From an uncultured Gallionellaceae bacterium (GTDB taxonomy: Bacteria; Pseudomonadota; Gammaproteobacteria; Burkholderiales; Gallionellaceae), in the NCBI GenBank assembly GCA_903913145.1, contig CAIWKC010000110.1:1-42004 (forward strand): a DNA stretch of 42,004 nucleotides. Reading direction: 5' to 3'. Under the pieces are notes generated by a model. That model ran no database searches and was not told where the DNA came from. It saw only the letters and a list, made by a program, of their open reading frames with translations. The translations under genes were made by a program, and so were the position numbers. This document shows, piece by piece, positions 35,037 through 42,004 of the stretch (position 1 is the first letter of the stretch; each line of letters opens with the position of its first letter).

Positions 35037-36074
35037 ATGCCAAAGACGCCTAGTATAAATCAAAACATTATCACGGATGCATTGCCTAATTTCCGCAATC
35101 TGGGTGTCGTTTTGCGCATCGTAATAATCGTGAATGGGATCGCATTATTTGTTGCCTTGACCCAAGCCGGCTCAATAGAGGATTTATGGCAACGAATAAT
35201 CTATGGTTCAGCTTTCCTGCAACCCGTTTTATTATCCTGCCTTTTGCTTCTCTACGCACTCAACGAGACGCTTGCAAGGCTGACCTACCTGCGCGGCATG
35301 GGCGGGGTGATGTTTGTTGTGGTATTTCTTTCATGGGCAATTGCCCGTATGGGAGGAGAACTATTTTCTCCTGCAGTTGAATATGGAGTATTCCATATTT
35401 GGCAACTTATCGCACTCAGCATGACCGTTGCGGCGCTTACGCTAGCTTATTTTCGCTTGCGTATCCACTCACTCTCACCCGCATTAGCCGATGCCAGATT
35501 ACAAGCGCTACAGGCACGTATCAGGCCACATTTTCTTTTTAACAGTATCAATGCAGTGCTGGGTATCGTGCGCAGCAATCCCAAACGTGCTGAGAGCGCT
35601 CTGGAAGATATGGCTGATTTGTTCAGGATGGCGATGGGAGATAATCGCGAGTTGGTGACGCTGAAACATGAAGTGGAGCTATCGCGCCAGTATCTTGCGC
35701 TGGAATCTTTACGTTTGGGGGAAAGATTAAAGATAAACTGGCAAATACAAGATATGCCACAAAACGCTTTAATCCCTCCTTTGATGTTGCAACCATTGCT
35801 GGAAAATGCCGTGTATCACGGTATAGAACCCATGCACGAAGGCGGCGAAATAAACATCAAGATTTACCTTAATGGCAAAGAATTGCATTTGGATGTGTAC
35901 AATCCGTTTCAGCCGCATGACAGCGGTCACAATGGGAACAAAATGGCGCTGGCAAATATTCGCGAACGACTTTCGCTTCTATTTGATGTGGAGGCGAGTT
36001 ACAGCGTTGATGCGGGCGAAAATTTTTACCGGGTACATATTATAATCCCCTATGTCAGAGAGGAATTTCAATGA
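35037..36074 (+). CDS. algZ: LytS-type sensor histidine kinase, AlgZ/FimS-like
   Basis: The 345-residue protein has an N-terminal membrane region with about four hydrophobic segments ([53 protein letters not shown]) and a cytoplasmic histidine-kinase domain with the LytS-type His box [19 protein letters not shown] and ATPase motifs [17 protein letters not shown] and [10 protein letters not shown]. The GAGGA ribosome site supports the ATG at 35037. It overlaps algR by 4 bases. Linkage with argH and algR makes AlgZ the best name. In Pseudomonas this pair controls twitching and exopolysaccharide; the target here is unknown. Confidence 0.87.
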   Translation: MPKTPSINQNIITDALPNFRNLGVVLRIVIIVNGIALFVALTQAGSIEDLWQRIIYGSAFLQPVLLSCLLLLYALNETLARLTYLRGMGGVMFVVVFLSWAIARMGGELFSPAVEYGVFHIWQLIALSMTVAALTLAYFRLRIHSLSPALADARLQALQARIRPHFLFNSINAVLGIVRSNPKRAESALEDMADLFRMAMGDNRELVTLKHEVELSRQYLALESLRLGERLKINWQIQDMPQNALIPPLMLQPLLENAVYHGIEPMHEGGEINIKIYLNGKELHLDVYNPFQPHDSGHNGNKMALANIRERLSLLFDVEASYSVDAGENFYRVHIIIPYVREEFQ

Positions 36075-36835
36075 ACGTTGTTGAATTACCCTTAGCTATA
36101 TTCGTGGTTGACGATGAGCCGCCCGCACGGAATAGACTCAAGGATCTCCTGACTGACTGCGCTGGGCAATTGCCCTTAATTTTGGTTGGAGAAGCTGGCA
36201 ACGGCGTCGAGGCGCTGGATAAACTTTCGGAAGTGCACGCGGATGTAGTGTTGATGGATATCCGCATGCCTCAAATGGACGGGATTGAACTGGCTCAGCA
36301 TCTTAACAAACTGCATAAACCTCCGGTCATTATATTTACCACTGCTTATGATAGCTATGCAGTTAAAGCTTTTGAACAACGTGCAATCGACTATTTGTTA
36401 AAGCCGATTCGTTTGGGTCGATTATTCGAATCGCTCACTCGTGCACGTTCTGCTGTTCCAATAAGAAGTGAAGTGCTGCAAGAACTTACACCTGAACCAC
36501 GTAAAAATCTTTCTATCCACGAACGCGGAAGAATCGTGTTGGTTCCAATCGAACAGGTATTATTCCTACGAGCGGAATTGAAATACATCACTGTACGCAC
36601 AATCGAGAACGAATTCCTTATCGAAGAATCGCTCATTGCATTGGAAAAAGAATTTGCTGCCCGTTTCGTACGCATTCACCGTAATTGTCTGGTGGCTAAA
36701 GATGAGATTGAAGGCTTCGAAAAAGTTGCTGAAACTGATACGAGCGAAGCACATTGGGCAGTAAGATTGAAAGGTTTAACCGAATTGTTACCAATCAGCC
36801 GTCGGCAGCAGTCCATCGTTAAAGAATTTAGTTAG
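36071..36835 (+). CDS. algR: LytTR-family response regulator AlgR
   Basis: The 254-residue regulator has a receiver domain with acidic residues in FVVDDEPPAR, the phospho-Asp in DVVLMDIRMPQMDGIELAQH and the switch Lys in AIDYLLKPIRLGRL. The C-terminal LytTR DNA-binding domain (about 145-250) contains RIVLVPIEQVLFLRAELKYI, FVRIHRNCLV and LPISRRQ. Its start overlaps algZ as ATGA, so the two are translationally coupled. Confidence 0.93.
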   Translation: MNVVELPLAIFVVDDEPPARNRLKDLLTDCAGQLPLILVGEAGNGVEALDKLSEVHADVVLMDIRMPQMDGIELAQHLNKLHKPPVIIFTTAYDSYAVKAFEQRAIDYLLKPIRLGRLFESLTRARSAVPIRSEVLQELTPEPRKNLSIHERGRIVLVPIEQVLFLRAELKYITVRTIENEFLIEESLIALEKEFAARFVRIHRNCLVAKDEIEGFEKVAETDTSEAHWAVRLKGLTELLPISRRQQSIVKEFS

Positions 36836-36889
36836 TAACGCAGGCTAAGGATAAGCAGGTTCGAATTTTAAGCTATAAAATACAGGGGA

Positions 36890-37132
36890 ATGCAGATGAT
36901 CATCTTGAAGCTAATTCCTAAAGCATTGACGGCAGGAGTGATACTATTTTTAAGCGGAAGGGCCCAGGCAGCTTTAAGCATGCCCGAGCGGGAGCACGCG
37001 CAAACAATTGTTTGGGTTGTTGAAGTAGTTACTTTCGTTACTGCTTTTGGTATTGCTTTACTGGTTTGGAGAATTAGCAAAAAAGACAGAAAAGCCAAAA
37101 ATAACCGTTCTGAAGCCGGTCAGATCAAATAG
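36890..37132 (+). CDS. Small membrane protein of unknown function
   Basis: The 80-residue product has an N-terminal signal-like helix (LTAGVILFLSGRAQA), a short polar stretch (ALSMPEREHAQ), a second helix (VEVVTFVTAFGIALLVW) and a basic tail (RISKKDRKAKNNRSE). I recognise no family. It may be a two-helix or a signal-processed single-pass protein with its tail in the cytoplasm. It lies 54 bases after algR and in the same direction, so it could belong to that operon. Confidence 0.6.
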   Translation: MQMIILKLIPKALTAGVILFLSGRAQAALSMPEREHAQTIVWVVEVVTFVTAFGIALLVWRISKKDRKAKNNRSEAGQIK

Positions 37133-37249
37133 CTGAAGGCGTCTGATTGTGAAATTTTCCAACACATTTAATTTTGTAATCATTTATTAACTCGGTAGGG
37201 ATTACAATTCGCGCCTTGAATTTTATTAACTTTAGATTGAGAAAGAAAA

Positions 37250-37795
37250 ATGGAAGATTTTTTTGAAGGGCTAATTTTTCGCAGCCGTTGGTTAATGGCA
37301 CCAATGTATCTAGGGTTGGTTGGAGGGCTGTTAATACTACTCATTAAATTTACGCAGGAATTTATTCATATCGTAGTACACCTGCTGGATACTTCAGAAC
37401 GGGAAGCTGTTTTATCGATTTTGGCACTGGTCGATATCACATTGGTTTCGAATTTACTCATCATGGTTATTTTTAGCGGCTACGAAAATTTTGTATCTAA
37501 AATTGATGTGGCCAATCATGTGGACAAGCCGGAATGGATGGGAAAAGTCGATTATTCAGGACTCAAACTTAAGCTGATCGGTTCCATCGTTGCTATTTCA
37601 GCTATCGATCTGCTAAAAGCATTCATGCACATTACAACGCCCGGAGTCGAGCATCTGACCGATTCACAATTGGGATGGATGGTCGGGATTCACATGGTGC
37701 TGATTATTTCTGGTGTGCTTTTCGCTTGGATGGATCGAATTGCAGATCCCAAAACCGAAGCGCATAAATCGAGTGGTGGTGAAAGCGAACATTAA
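37250..37795 (+). CDS. yqhA: YqhA family (UPF0114) inner-membrane protein
   Basis: The 181-residue protein matches the TIGR00645/YqhA group: the start FRSRWLMAPMYLGLVGGLL, the loop GYENFVSKIDVANHVDKPEW, and four hydrophobic helices (about 17-35, 57-80, 108-128, 145-160). Its function is not established. It is followed immediately by the DUF1653 gene, with the TAA directly abutting that ATG. Confidence 0.92.
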   Translation: MEDFFEGLIFRSRWLMAPMYLGLVGGLLILLIKFTQEFIHIVVHLLDTSEREAVLSILALVDITLVSNLLIMVIFSGYENFVSKIDVANHVDKPEWMGKVDYSGLKLKLIGSIVAISAIDLLKAFMHITTPGVEHLTDSQLGWMVGIHMVLIISGVLFAWMDRIADPKTEAHKSSGGESEH

Positions 37796-37987
37796 ATGAA
37801 GTATCGGCACTACAAGGGCGGTATCTACGAAATTATCAGCGAAGCCCGGCTTGAATCCGACCCTGATGTCGTCATGATCGTTTACAGAGCAGAAGACGGT
37901 TTAATCTGGACTCGGCCGCGCAACGAATTTTTTGAGCTTGTAGTAGATGAAGGCAATACAGTGCAGAGGTTTGCTCCCATTAACTAA
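37796..37987 (+). CDS. DUF1653 domain protein
   Basis: This 63-residue protein has the short DUF1653 pattern: YRHYKGGIYEIISEARLESD, then VVMIVYRAEDGLIWTRPRNE and FFELV. The fold is probably a small SH3-like beta barrel by family knowledge; the function is unknown. Start and the preceding stop touch, so translation is probably coupled to yqhA. Confidence 0.88.
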   Translation: MKYRHYKGGIYEIISEARLESDPDVVMIVYRAEDGLIWTRPRNEFFELVVDEGNTVQRFAPIN

Positions 37988-38042
37988 TTTTGAACGATTG
38001 CTATTTGCCATAATTAACACATTATTTTTTTGAGGAAACAAA

Positions 38043-38285
38043 ATGAACAAAGAAGAAATTATTAGCATTATCGAGTCTACTTTGACAAGCGGTGATAAAA
38101 CGCCCGGAATTTTTGATTTACCTAAAATTATTGCAATTAAAGCAGAGCTTCAAGCTTGTCACTCCGTTGACGATATTCTGGCGATCATCGAAGAACATCG
38201 TGATTTGATTTCAAAAGTATTTGGATTGAGTGCAGATGCAATTGACTCAGCCGTTCAGAAAATTAAAGCCCTCGAGGGGAAATGA
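38043..38285 (+). CDS. Small acidic helical protein of unknown function
   Basis: The 80-residue sequence begins MNKEEIISIIESTLTSGDKT and ends SAVQKIKALEGK. It is rich in Glu, Asp, Ile and Lys, with predicted amphipathic helices and no membrane segment or cysteine. A good GAGGA-type ribosome site (TTGAGGAAACAAAATG) supports the start. I recognise no family. It precedes the HiPIP gene by 16 bases, suggesting one transcript, but no functional link can be read from sequence. Confidence 0.7.
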   Translation: MNKEEIISIIESTLTSGDKTPGIFDLPKIIAIKAELQACHSVDDILAIIEEHRDLISKVFGLSADAIDSAVQKIKALEGK

Positions 38286-38301
38286 AGCTGGCTTAACCCG
38301 A

Positions 38302-38583
38302 ATGAGTACAGATTTAAATCGCCGGATATGGATGAAGCACGCCAGCGTAACGCTGGCGCTGTTGCCGTCATTTTTCTTTTCCCGACAAGCAAGTGCAAAA
38401 CGAAATGTGGAATTACGCGCCAAATTTAAATATCAAAGCACACCGCTAGAAAGTATGAGTTGTACCAGTTGCCTGGAATTCATTCCGGGTAAAACCGATA
38501 AAGACTTGGGTGGTTGTAAAATATTACCAGACGACGATGAAATAGAACCTAATGGCTATTGCATACGCTGGAATACGATGTAA
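38302..38583 (+). CDS. hip: High-potential iron-sulfur protein (HiPIP)
   Basis: The protein is a predicted periplasmic one-electron carrier with a 4Fe-4S cluster. The 93-residue precursor has a Tat-like N-terminus (twin Arg in LNRRIWMKHASVTLALLPSF, cleavage near QASA-KRN). Four cysteines at 54, 57, 72 and 87 follow the HiPIP spacing (MSCTSCLEFI, LGGCKILP, NGYCIRW), with a Trp after the last. The mature protein is small, as usual. HiPIPs carry electrons from the bc1 complex or other donors in photosynthetic, iron- and sulfur-oxidising and denitrifying bacteria. The ribosome site is weak; the ATG at 38302 was chosen from the signal peptide. Confidence 0.87.
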   Translation: MSTDLNRRIWMKHASVTLALLPSFFFSRQASAKRNVELRAKFKYQSTPLESMSCTSCLEFIPGKTDKDLGGCKILPDDDEIEPNGYCIRWNTM

Positions 38584-38599
38584 TCTACATCAGTTTTCA
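38577..38599. terminator. Possible convergent terminator between HiPIP and lplT
   Basis: GATGTA-atc-TACATC is a 6-bp stem spanning the HiPIP stop codon, followed on the plus strand by AGTTTTC. It is weak but sits in the 6-bp gap where two convergent genes end. Confidence 0.3.
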
Positions 38600-39807
38600 T
38601 TAGAAGTAGCACGCGCCTTTAGTCTGTTCACAGCAAGTGCAGTCACAAAAACCAGTAATACCAATCCAAACCCGATCATATTTACTTTTACAGAAACTCC
38701 TGCCGCCGAAGCCATGCTGTAACAACCCACGAAAAGAAGCATGGCTATGTTCTCAACAAAATTCTGCACTGCCAGCGCATGGCCAGCTCCGATGGTTTCA
38801 TGACCCCGTTCTTGCAACAAGGCATTAAGAGGGACGATAAAAAAGCCGCCGCAGATACCGATAGCAATCATCAATATAATCGCATAGGTGATGACATGCA
38901 CAAATGCAAGCGCAAGAATAACCGGCCCGAGCAGAAGCCCACCCAGTAGTGCACGATTAACGTTGAAGAGTGATACCCACAGCCCTGCGGCGACGGCACC
39001 AAAAACGATACCGATTGAAACTGCGCCCATCAGATTAGCGGGGGTCTGGTTATCTGTAACCAACAAGGCAACCGGAACCCAAGCGAACAACATCAGTCTC
39101 AGAGTAGTGCCGCTGCCCCAAAACACGCTGGTTCCAAGCAGGCTGAAACGTGTGTCAGGGTTCTTCAACAACAGTGTTGCCGATACCATGAATTTTTTTA
39201 TGATAAGCCATGGTTGAAAACTGGCACCGGGATTTTCAGCAGGCAATCTCGGAATAAACAAGTTGGCAAACGCAGCAATGGTGTATGCAGCCATTATTCC
39301 GGAAAAAGCCCACATCATTGAATGATCGGCTAGCCAGCCACCCAAAATAACGCCGAGCAGAATGGCTACAATGGTTGAACCTTCCATCATGCCATTTGCG
39401 CGCACCAGCGCGTCAGGGCCAAACATCTGCGAAAGAATACCGTACTTGGCCGGTGAATACATTGCCGCACCTATACCGATTAAGCCATAAGCGGTTACAG
39501 GATTGACGCCGGACATCATCGCAAGCGCACCCGCAAGTTTGAGCAAGTTTGAAACCAGCATTACACTTCCCTTGGGAAAGGCATCCGCGAGTTGTCCGAC
39601 AAAGGGTGCAAGCAGGATAAAGGGAACAACAAAACTTTCTTGCAACAATGGTACAAGATTGGGCAGTCCCTGATTTTTTACGATGGCGATTGCAGCGATC
39701 AACACAGCGTTATCAGCCAAGGCAGAAAAAAACTGTGCCACCAGTACTGATAACATGCCTAAAGACAATAAGGGCATATTCAGCGATATCGAAATATTTT
39801 TACTCAA
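38590..39807 (-). CDS. lplT: Lysophospholipid transporter LplT
   Basis: This 405-residue major facilitator protein has about 12 hydrophobic helices and the LplT hallmarks LVAQFFSALADNAVLIAAIA, LLQESFVVPFILLAPFVGQL and SPAKYGILSQMFGPDALVRA. LplT flips lysophospholipids across the inner membrane for reacylation by Aas. No aas gene is visible here, whereas in E. coli it is adjacent, so the acyltransferase may lie elsewhere. Confidence 0.9.
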   Translation of the reverse strand: MSKNISISLNMPLLSLGMLSVLVAQFFSALADNAVLIAAIAIVKNQGLPNLVPLLQESFVVPFILLAPFVGQLADAFPKGSVMLVSNLLKLAGALAMMSGVNPVTAYGLIGIGAAMYSPAKYGILSQMFGPDALVRANGMMEGSTIVAILLGVILGGWLADHSMMWAFSGIMAAYTIAAFANLFIPRLPAENPGASFQPWLIIKKFMVSATLLLKNPDTRFSLLGTSVFWGSGTTLRLMLFAWVPVALLVTDNQTPANLMGAVSIGIVFGAVAAGLWVSLFNVNRALLGGLLLGPVILALAFVHVITYAIILMIAIGICGGFFIVPLNALLQERGHETIGAGHALAVQNFVENIAMLLFVGCYSMASAAGVSVKVNMIGFGLVLLVFVTALAVNRLKARATSNEN

Positions 39808-39845
39808 TTCATTTCCTCGTCAATCATATTAATTTATTCATTAAT

Positions 39846-40556
39846 TCATGCAAACTTGCGCATTCGAACAACGACTCCGGCTGCGGCAATTAATATATTG
39901 GAGAGGATTTCCATATCAAGAGGCATTCCTTTTCTGCGCACATCCAAAAGCAGCGCTATCCTTACTTCGCCGGTATTGTTACGGACTTCATGGGCAAAGG
40001 TATCGTCCCAGAGTATAGACTGACCGCTTGCCAAGCGATATTCGACACCGTCGATAGTCAACACTGTTCCAGTCTGACCAGTCGAGTCATTAGGCACTGA
40101 CAATCCAAGATAATACCGAACCACCCCTCTAAAAGGCCCTTGGTGCTCGGGAATATGTTTCCAGGGTGCAAGAAATGATATCGTGGCTGTCAGTACATCG
40201 GGATTCGACGAAATTAGTTCTGAAAGCACAGGGCATTTAGCGGCATTCTTGGATATCGTTACACCGTAAGCTTTAACAACAAACATTCTCCAATCCCGTT
40301 CATCCTGAGCCGAGATATCCTCTTGTTGTGACATGAGGTCATGAAAACGAGGTACGGCACGAAGATTTTCCGCGATGCACAGTGCTTCGTCGCGTAATTT
40401 TCGCCAATTTGTCGAAAAGCGCTGTGATAACGGAAAGTATTGAGCGGTATCCAATACTGGAGGTGTAATAATTCTCCAATAATAAATCTTTCTTAACAAG
40501 ACGGCCGTATAGTCGTAAATAAGATTAGAGATTTTCAAGCATTTCCCTTCTAACAT
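39846..40556 (-). CDS. Aspartyl/asparaginyl beta-hydroxylase family dioxygenase
   Basis: This 236-residue Fe(II)/2-oxoglutarate enzyme carries the family motifs HIPEHQGPFRGVVRYYLGL and HEVRNNTGEVRIALLLDVRR, supplying the iron-binding histidines and the 2-oxoglutarate-binding Arg. FLAPWKHIPEHQG and LWDDTFAHEV are typical of the LpxO-like group, which hydroxylates lipid A acyl chains, but the substrate cannot be assigned from sequence. An N-terminal hydrophobic part (YYWRIITPPVL) and a C-terminal hydrophobic helix may attach it to the membrane. It lies between purU and lplT on the same strand. Confidence 0.85.
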   Translation of the reverse strand: MLEGKCLKISNLIYDYTAVLLRKIYYWRIITPPVLDTAQYFPLSQRFSTNWRKLRDEALCIAENLRAVPRFHDLMSQQEDISAQDERDWRMFVVKAYGVTISKNAAKCPVLSELISSNPDVLTATISFLAPWKHIPEHQGPFRGVVRYYLGLSVPNDSTGQTGTVLTIDGVEYRLASGQSILWDDTFAHEVRNNTGEVRIALLLDVRRKGMPLDMEILSNILIAAAGVVVRMRKFA

Positions 40557-40570
40557 TCAATCATAATTGA

Positions 40571-41425
40571 TCAGCGGAAAACGATGGTCTTGTTTCCGCA
40601 AACCATCACTCGGTCTTCCACGTGGCATCTCAGGCCTCGAGACAATACGGTTTTCTCTATATCCCGACCATAGCGCACTAGGTCATCAACCGTATCTCCA
40701 TGGTCGATACGAACCGTATCCTGCTCAATGATCGGCCCCGCATCCAGTTCATCCGTAACATAATGGCAGGTCGCACCAATCAGTTTTACACCGCGAAGAT
40801 AAGCTTGATGATAAGGCTTTGCCCCCACGAAAGAAGGCAGAAAGCTATGGTGAATATTGATTATTTGGCCCGGGTAGCGACGGCAAAAATCCGGTGGAAC
40901 AATTTGCATGAAACGCGCCAACACCATGACATCGGCATGATAAGAATTAAAGACTTGCTCAATATTTTCAAAGGCAACTTTCTTGTTGGACATATCAATA
41001 TGGTGAAACGGGATGTTGTGCCACTCCACGAAACTACACAGGTCATTGTGATTCGAAATCACGCAAGGAATTTCGACGTTTAGTTCGCCGCTACGCCAGC
41101 GATGCAACAGATCATTGATACAATGGTCCTGCTTACTAACCAGAATGGCGAGGCGCTTCTTTTGAGCTGAATCGCTGATTTGCCAATCCATCCCGAACTC
41201 TTTAGCCAGACTGATAAATTGAGTTTTGAATTCGGGCAAATCAAAGGGTAGCGAATCAGCCCGAATTTCCTGACGCATAAAAAACCGCTGCGCTTCTTGC
41301 TCGGTGTGATAACTGGCTTCGACAATAAATCCACCGTGCCGGGCGATGAATCCGCTCACGGCGGCAATAATGCCCGCGCGGTCCGGGCAGGAAATAGTTA
41401 GCGTGTAGATGCGTGTCGTACTCAT
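40571..41425 (-). CDS. purU: Formyltetrahydrofolate deformylase
   Basis: PurU hydrolyses 10-formyl-THF to THF and formate, balancing one-carbon pools and supplying formate to PurT. The 284-residue enzyme has an N-terminal ACT domain (TLTISCPDRAGIIAAVSGFI, about 6-80) and a formyltransferase-like domain with IPFHHIDMSN, the catalytic INIHHSFLPSFVGAKPYHQA and TCHYVTDELDAGPIIEQD. A GAGGGAA ribosome site precedes the ATG. Confidence 0.95.
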   Translation of the reverse strand: MSTTRIYTLTISCPDRAGIIAAVSGFIARHGGFIVEASYHTEQEAQRFFMRQEIRADSLPFDLPEFKTQFISLAKEFGMDWQISDSAQKKRLAILVSKQDHCINDLLHRWRSGELNVEIPCVISNHNDLCSFVEWHNIPFHHIDMSNKKVAFENIEQVFNSYHADVMVLARFMQIVPPDFCRRYPGQIINIHHSFLPSFVGAKPYHQAYLRGVKLIGATCHYVTDELDAGPIIEQDTVRIDHGDTVDDLVRYGRDIEKTVLSRGLRCHVEDRVMVCGNKTIVFR

Positions 41426-41560
41426 TAGGGTGTTCCCTCAAATCGGTTAACGAATTTTAACCCAGATAATCCAATATTCAGAAACCTGCTTGGGTGCGAG
41501 CGGGCTGAAATAGCTGGAAATTTTTCCCAACATGGCCACGATGCAGTTACACTGTAGAAA

Positions 41561-41576
41561 CCAGATTGCAATCTGG
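41561..41576. promoter_or_regulatory. Perfect 16-bp palindrome before the small gene
   Basis: CCAGATTGCAATCTGG is a perfect palindrome 39 bp before the start of the 41616 gene, followed by GTTTTAG. It fits an operator for a dimeric regulator; it could also form a short hairpin. A partial CCCAGAT half-copy is present at about 41461. Confidence 0.4.
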
Positions 41577-41615
41577 GTTTTAGCTAGGGTTAATTAATAA
41601 AAAGAAAGCAAGAAT

Positions 41616-41867
41616 ATGTTTACACTTCCTTCCATGTGGAACTTGATCGTTTCCACCATCGTGTTTTTTGTTGCCGCCTGGTATATACATCTTTACCTGG
41701 ATTCGCATGGAATCCCGAAAGGAATGTCGCGCAAACTATTGGTATTTGTGCTGGCATCATTTGTGTCATGGGGGGCAGGTGAGGTGGTGGACTGGATTCA
41801 GGGTCCGCAAGCAACCGCACCAGCTTCAAGCGACCCAATGCAATTATTGAAAGCGCTGGGACAGTAA
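41616..41867 (+). CDS. Small two-helix membrane protein of unknown function
   Basis: The 83-residue product has an N-terminal membrane helix (LIVSTIVFFVAAWYIHLYL), a short basic loop (HGIPKGMSRK) and a second helix (LLVFVLASFVSWGAGEVVDW), then a polar tail (PQATAPASSDPMQLLKALGQ). The loop is basic, suggesting an N-out/C-out orientation by the positive-inside rule. I recognise no family and see no catalytic motif. An upstream palindrome may regulate it. Confidence 0.65.
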   Translation: MFTLPSMWNLIVSTIVFFVAAWYIHLYLDSHGIPKGMSRKLLVFVLASFVSWGAGEVVDWIQGPQATAPASSDPMQLLKALGQ

Positions 41868-41908
41868 CTGGTAAAGTCTATATTGTCGTAATGTTACAAC
41901 TAAAATTA

Positions 41909-42004
41909 TCAGGGCTTTTTATTAATCTCTTTCAGATCAACCTGATCAAGACGCACGAAATTGAAACCGGCTTTTATTAAATACTCCAATCCGACAGCGA
42001 GTCC
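41909..42004 (-). CDS. C-terminal 31 residues of an unidentified protein (cut by window edge)
   Basis: An open minus-strand frame enters at the right edge and ends at TGA (41909-41911). It reads GLAVGLEYLIKAGFNFVRLD then QVDLKEINKKP. The alternating charged and hydrophobic end looks like genuine coding sequence, but too little is present to name a family. Confidence 0.5.
   Translation of the reverse strand, partial: GLAVGLEYLIKAGFNFVRLDQVDLKEINKKP

Noticed and set aside
1-42004. CRISPR array, insertion sequence or prophage
   Set aside because: No regularly spaced direct repeats, transposase, integrase or phage structural gene is visible on either strand.

Overview
The window looks like chromosomal DNA of a betaproteobacterium. 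I infer Nitrosomonadales, perhaps Gallionellaceae-like, because moderate-GC DNA carries the rpsU-yqeY-dnaG-rpoD block, lptD-surA-pdxA-rsmA, amgK-murU-pepP-ubiH, a PP0621-type gene with pilS-pilR-ampD, argH next to algZ-algR, and a high-potential iron-sulfur protein (HiPIP). Genus is not resolvable by eye. No insertion sequence, prophage or CRISPR array is visible.

Layout. 1-258: non-coding left edge with a terminator. 259-10331 (minus): tRNA(CAU), rpoD, dnaG, yqeY, rpsU, then rsmA, pdxA, surA and lptD, which join translation and replication initiation to outer-membrane biogenesis. 10392-15671 (plus): a tight cluster of cell-wall recycling kinase (AmgK) and uridylyltransferase (MurU), PepP, UbiH and a class III nucleotide cyclase with an FHA domain; the last four overlap by 8 bases or nearly so. 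15870-25226: a surface-adhesion region. A plus-strand gene fuses a predicted c-di-GMP-binding MshEN-like domain to an internal signal-peptide-like segment and a beta-rich exported domain. It converges on a minus-strand series encoding a two-partner secretion transporter and exoprotein, then a minimal spore-coat-U (Csu-type) chaperone-usher fimbria. 25447-26183: a decayed outer-membrane protein gene. 26252-29308: nrdA alone, with its own terminator and a pair of NrdR boxes 31 bp apart. 29480-33234 (minus): PP0621-like protein, PilS, PilR, AmpD as one operon. 33235-33612: a gene-free stretch with a perfect 19-bp inverted repeat and two tandem plus-strand terminators, a possible small RNA. 33613-36835: argH diverging from algZ-algR. 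36890-38583 (plus): small genes including YqhA (UPF0114), DUF1653, two unknown 80-residue proteins and HiPIP. 38590-41425 (minus): LplT, an Asp/Asn beta-hydroxylase and PurU. 41616-42004: a small membrane protein and the end of an unidentified gene.

Themes. AmgK, MurU and AmpD together point to cell-wall recycling through MurNAc-1-phosphate and UDP-MurNAc. PilSR, AlgZR, the cyclase-FHA protein, the MshEN-like fusion and the fimbria/TPS genes together suggest a cell that invests in regulated attachment. The most novel-looking item is the 15870-16835 gene. Family calls come from motif reading; no database search was run.
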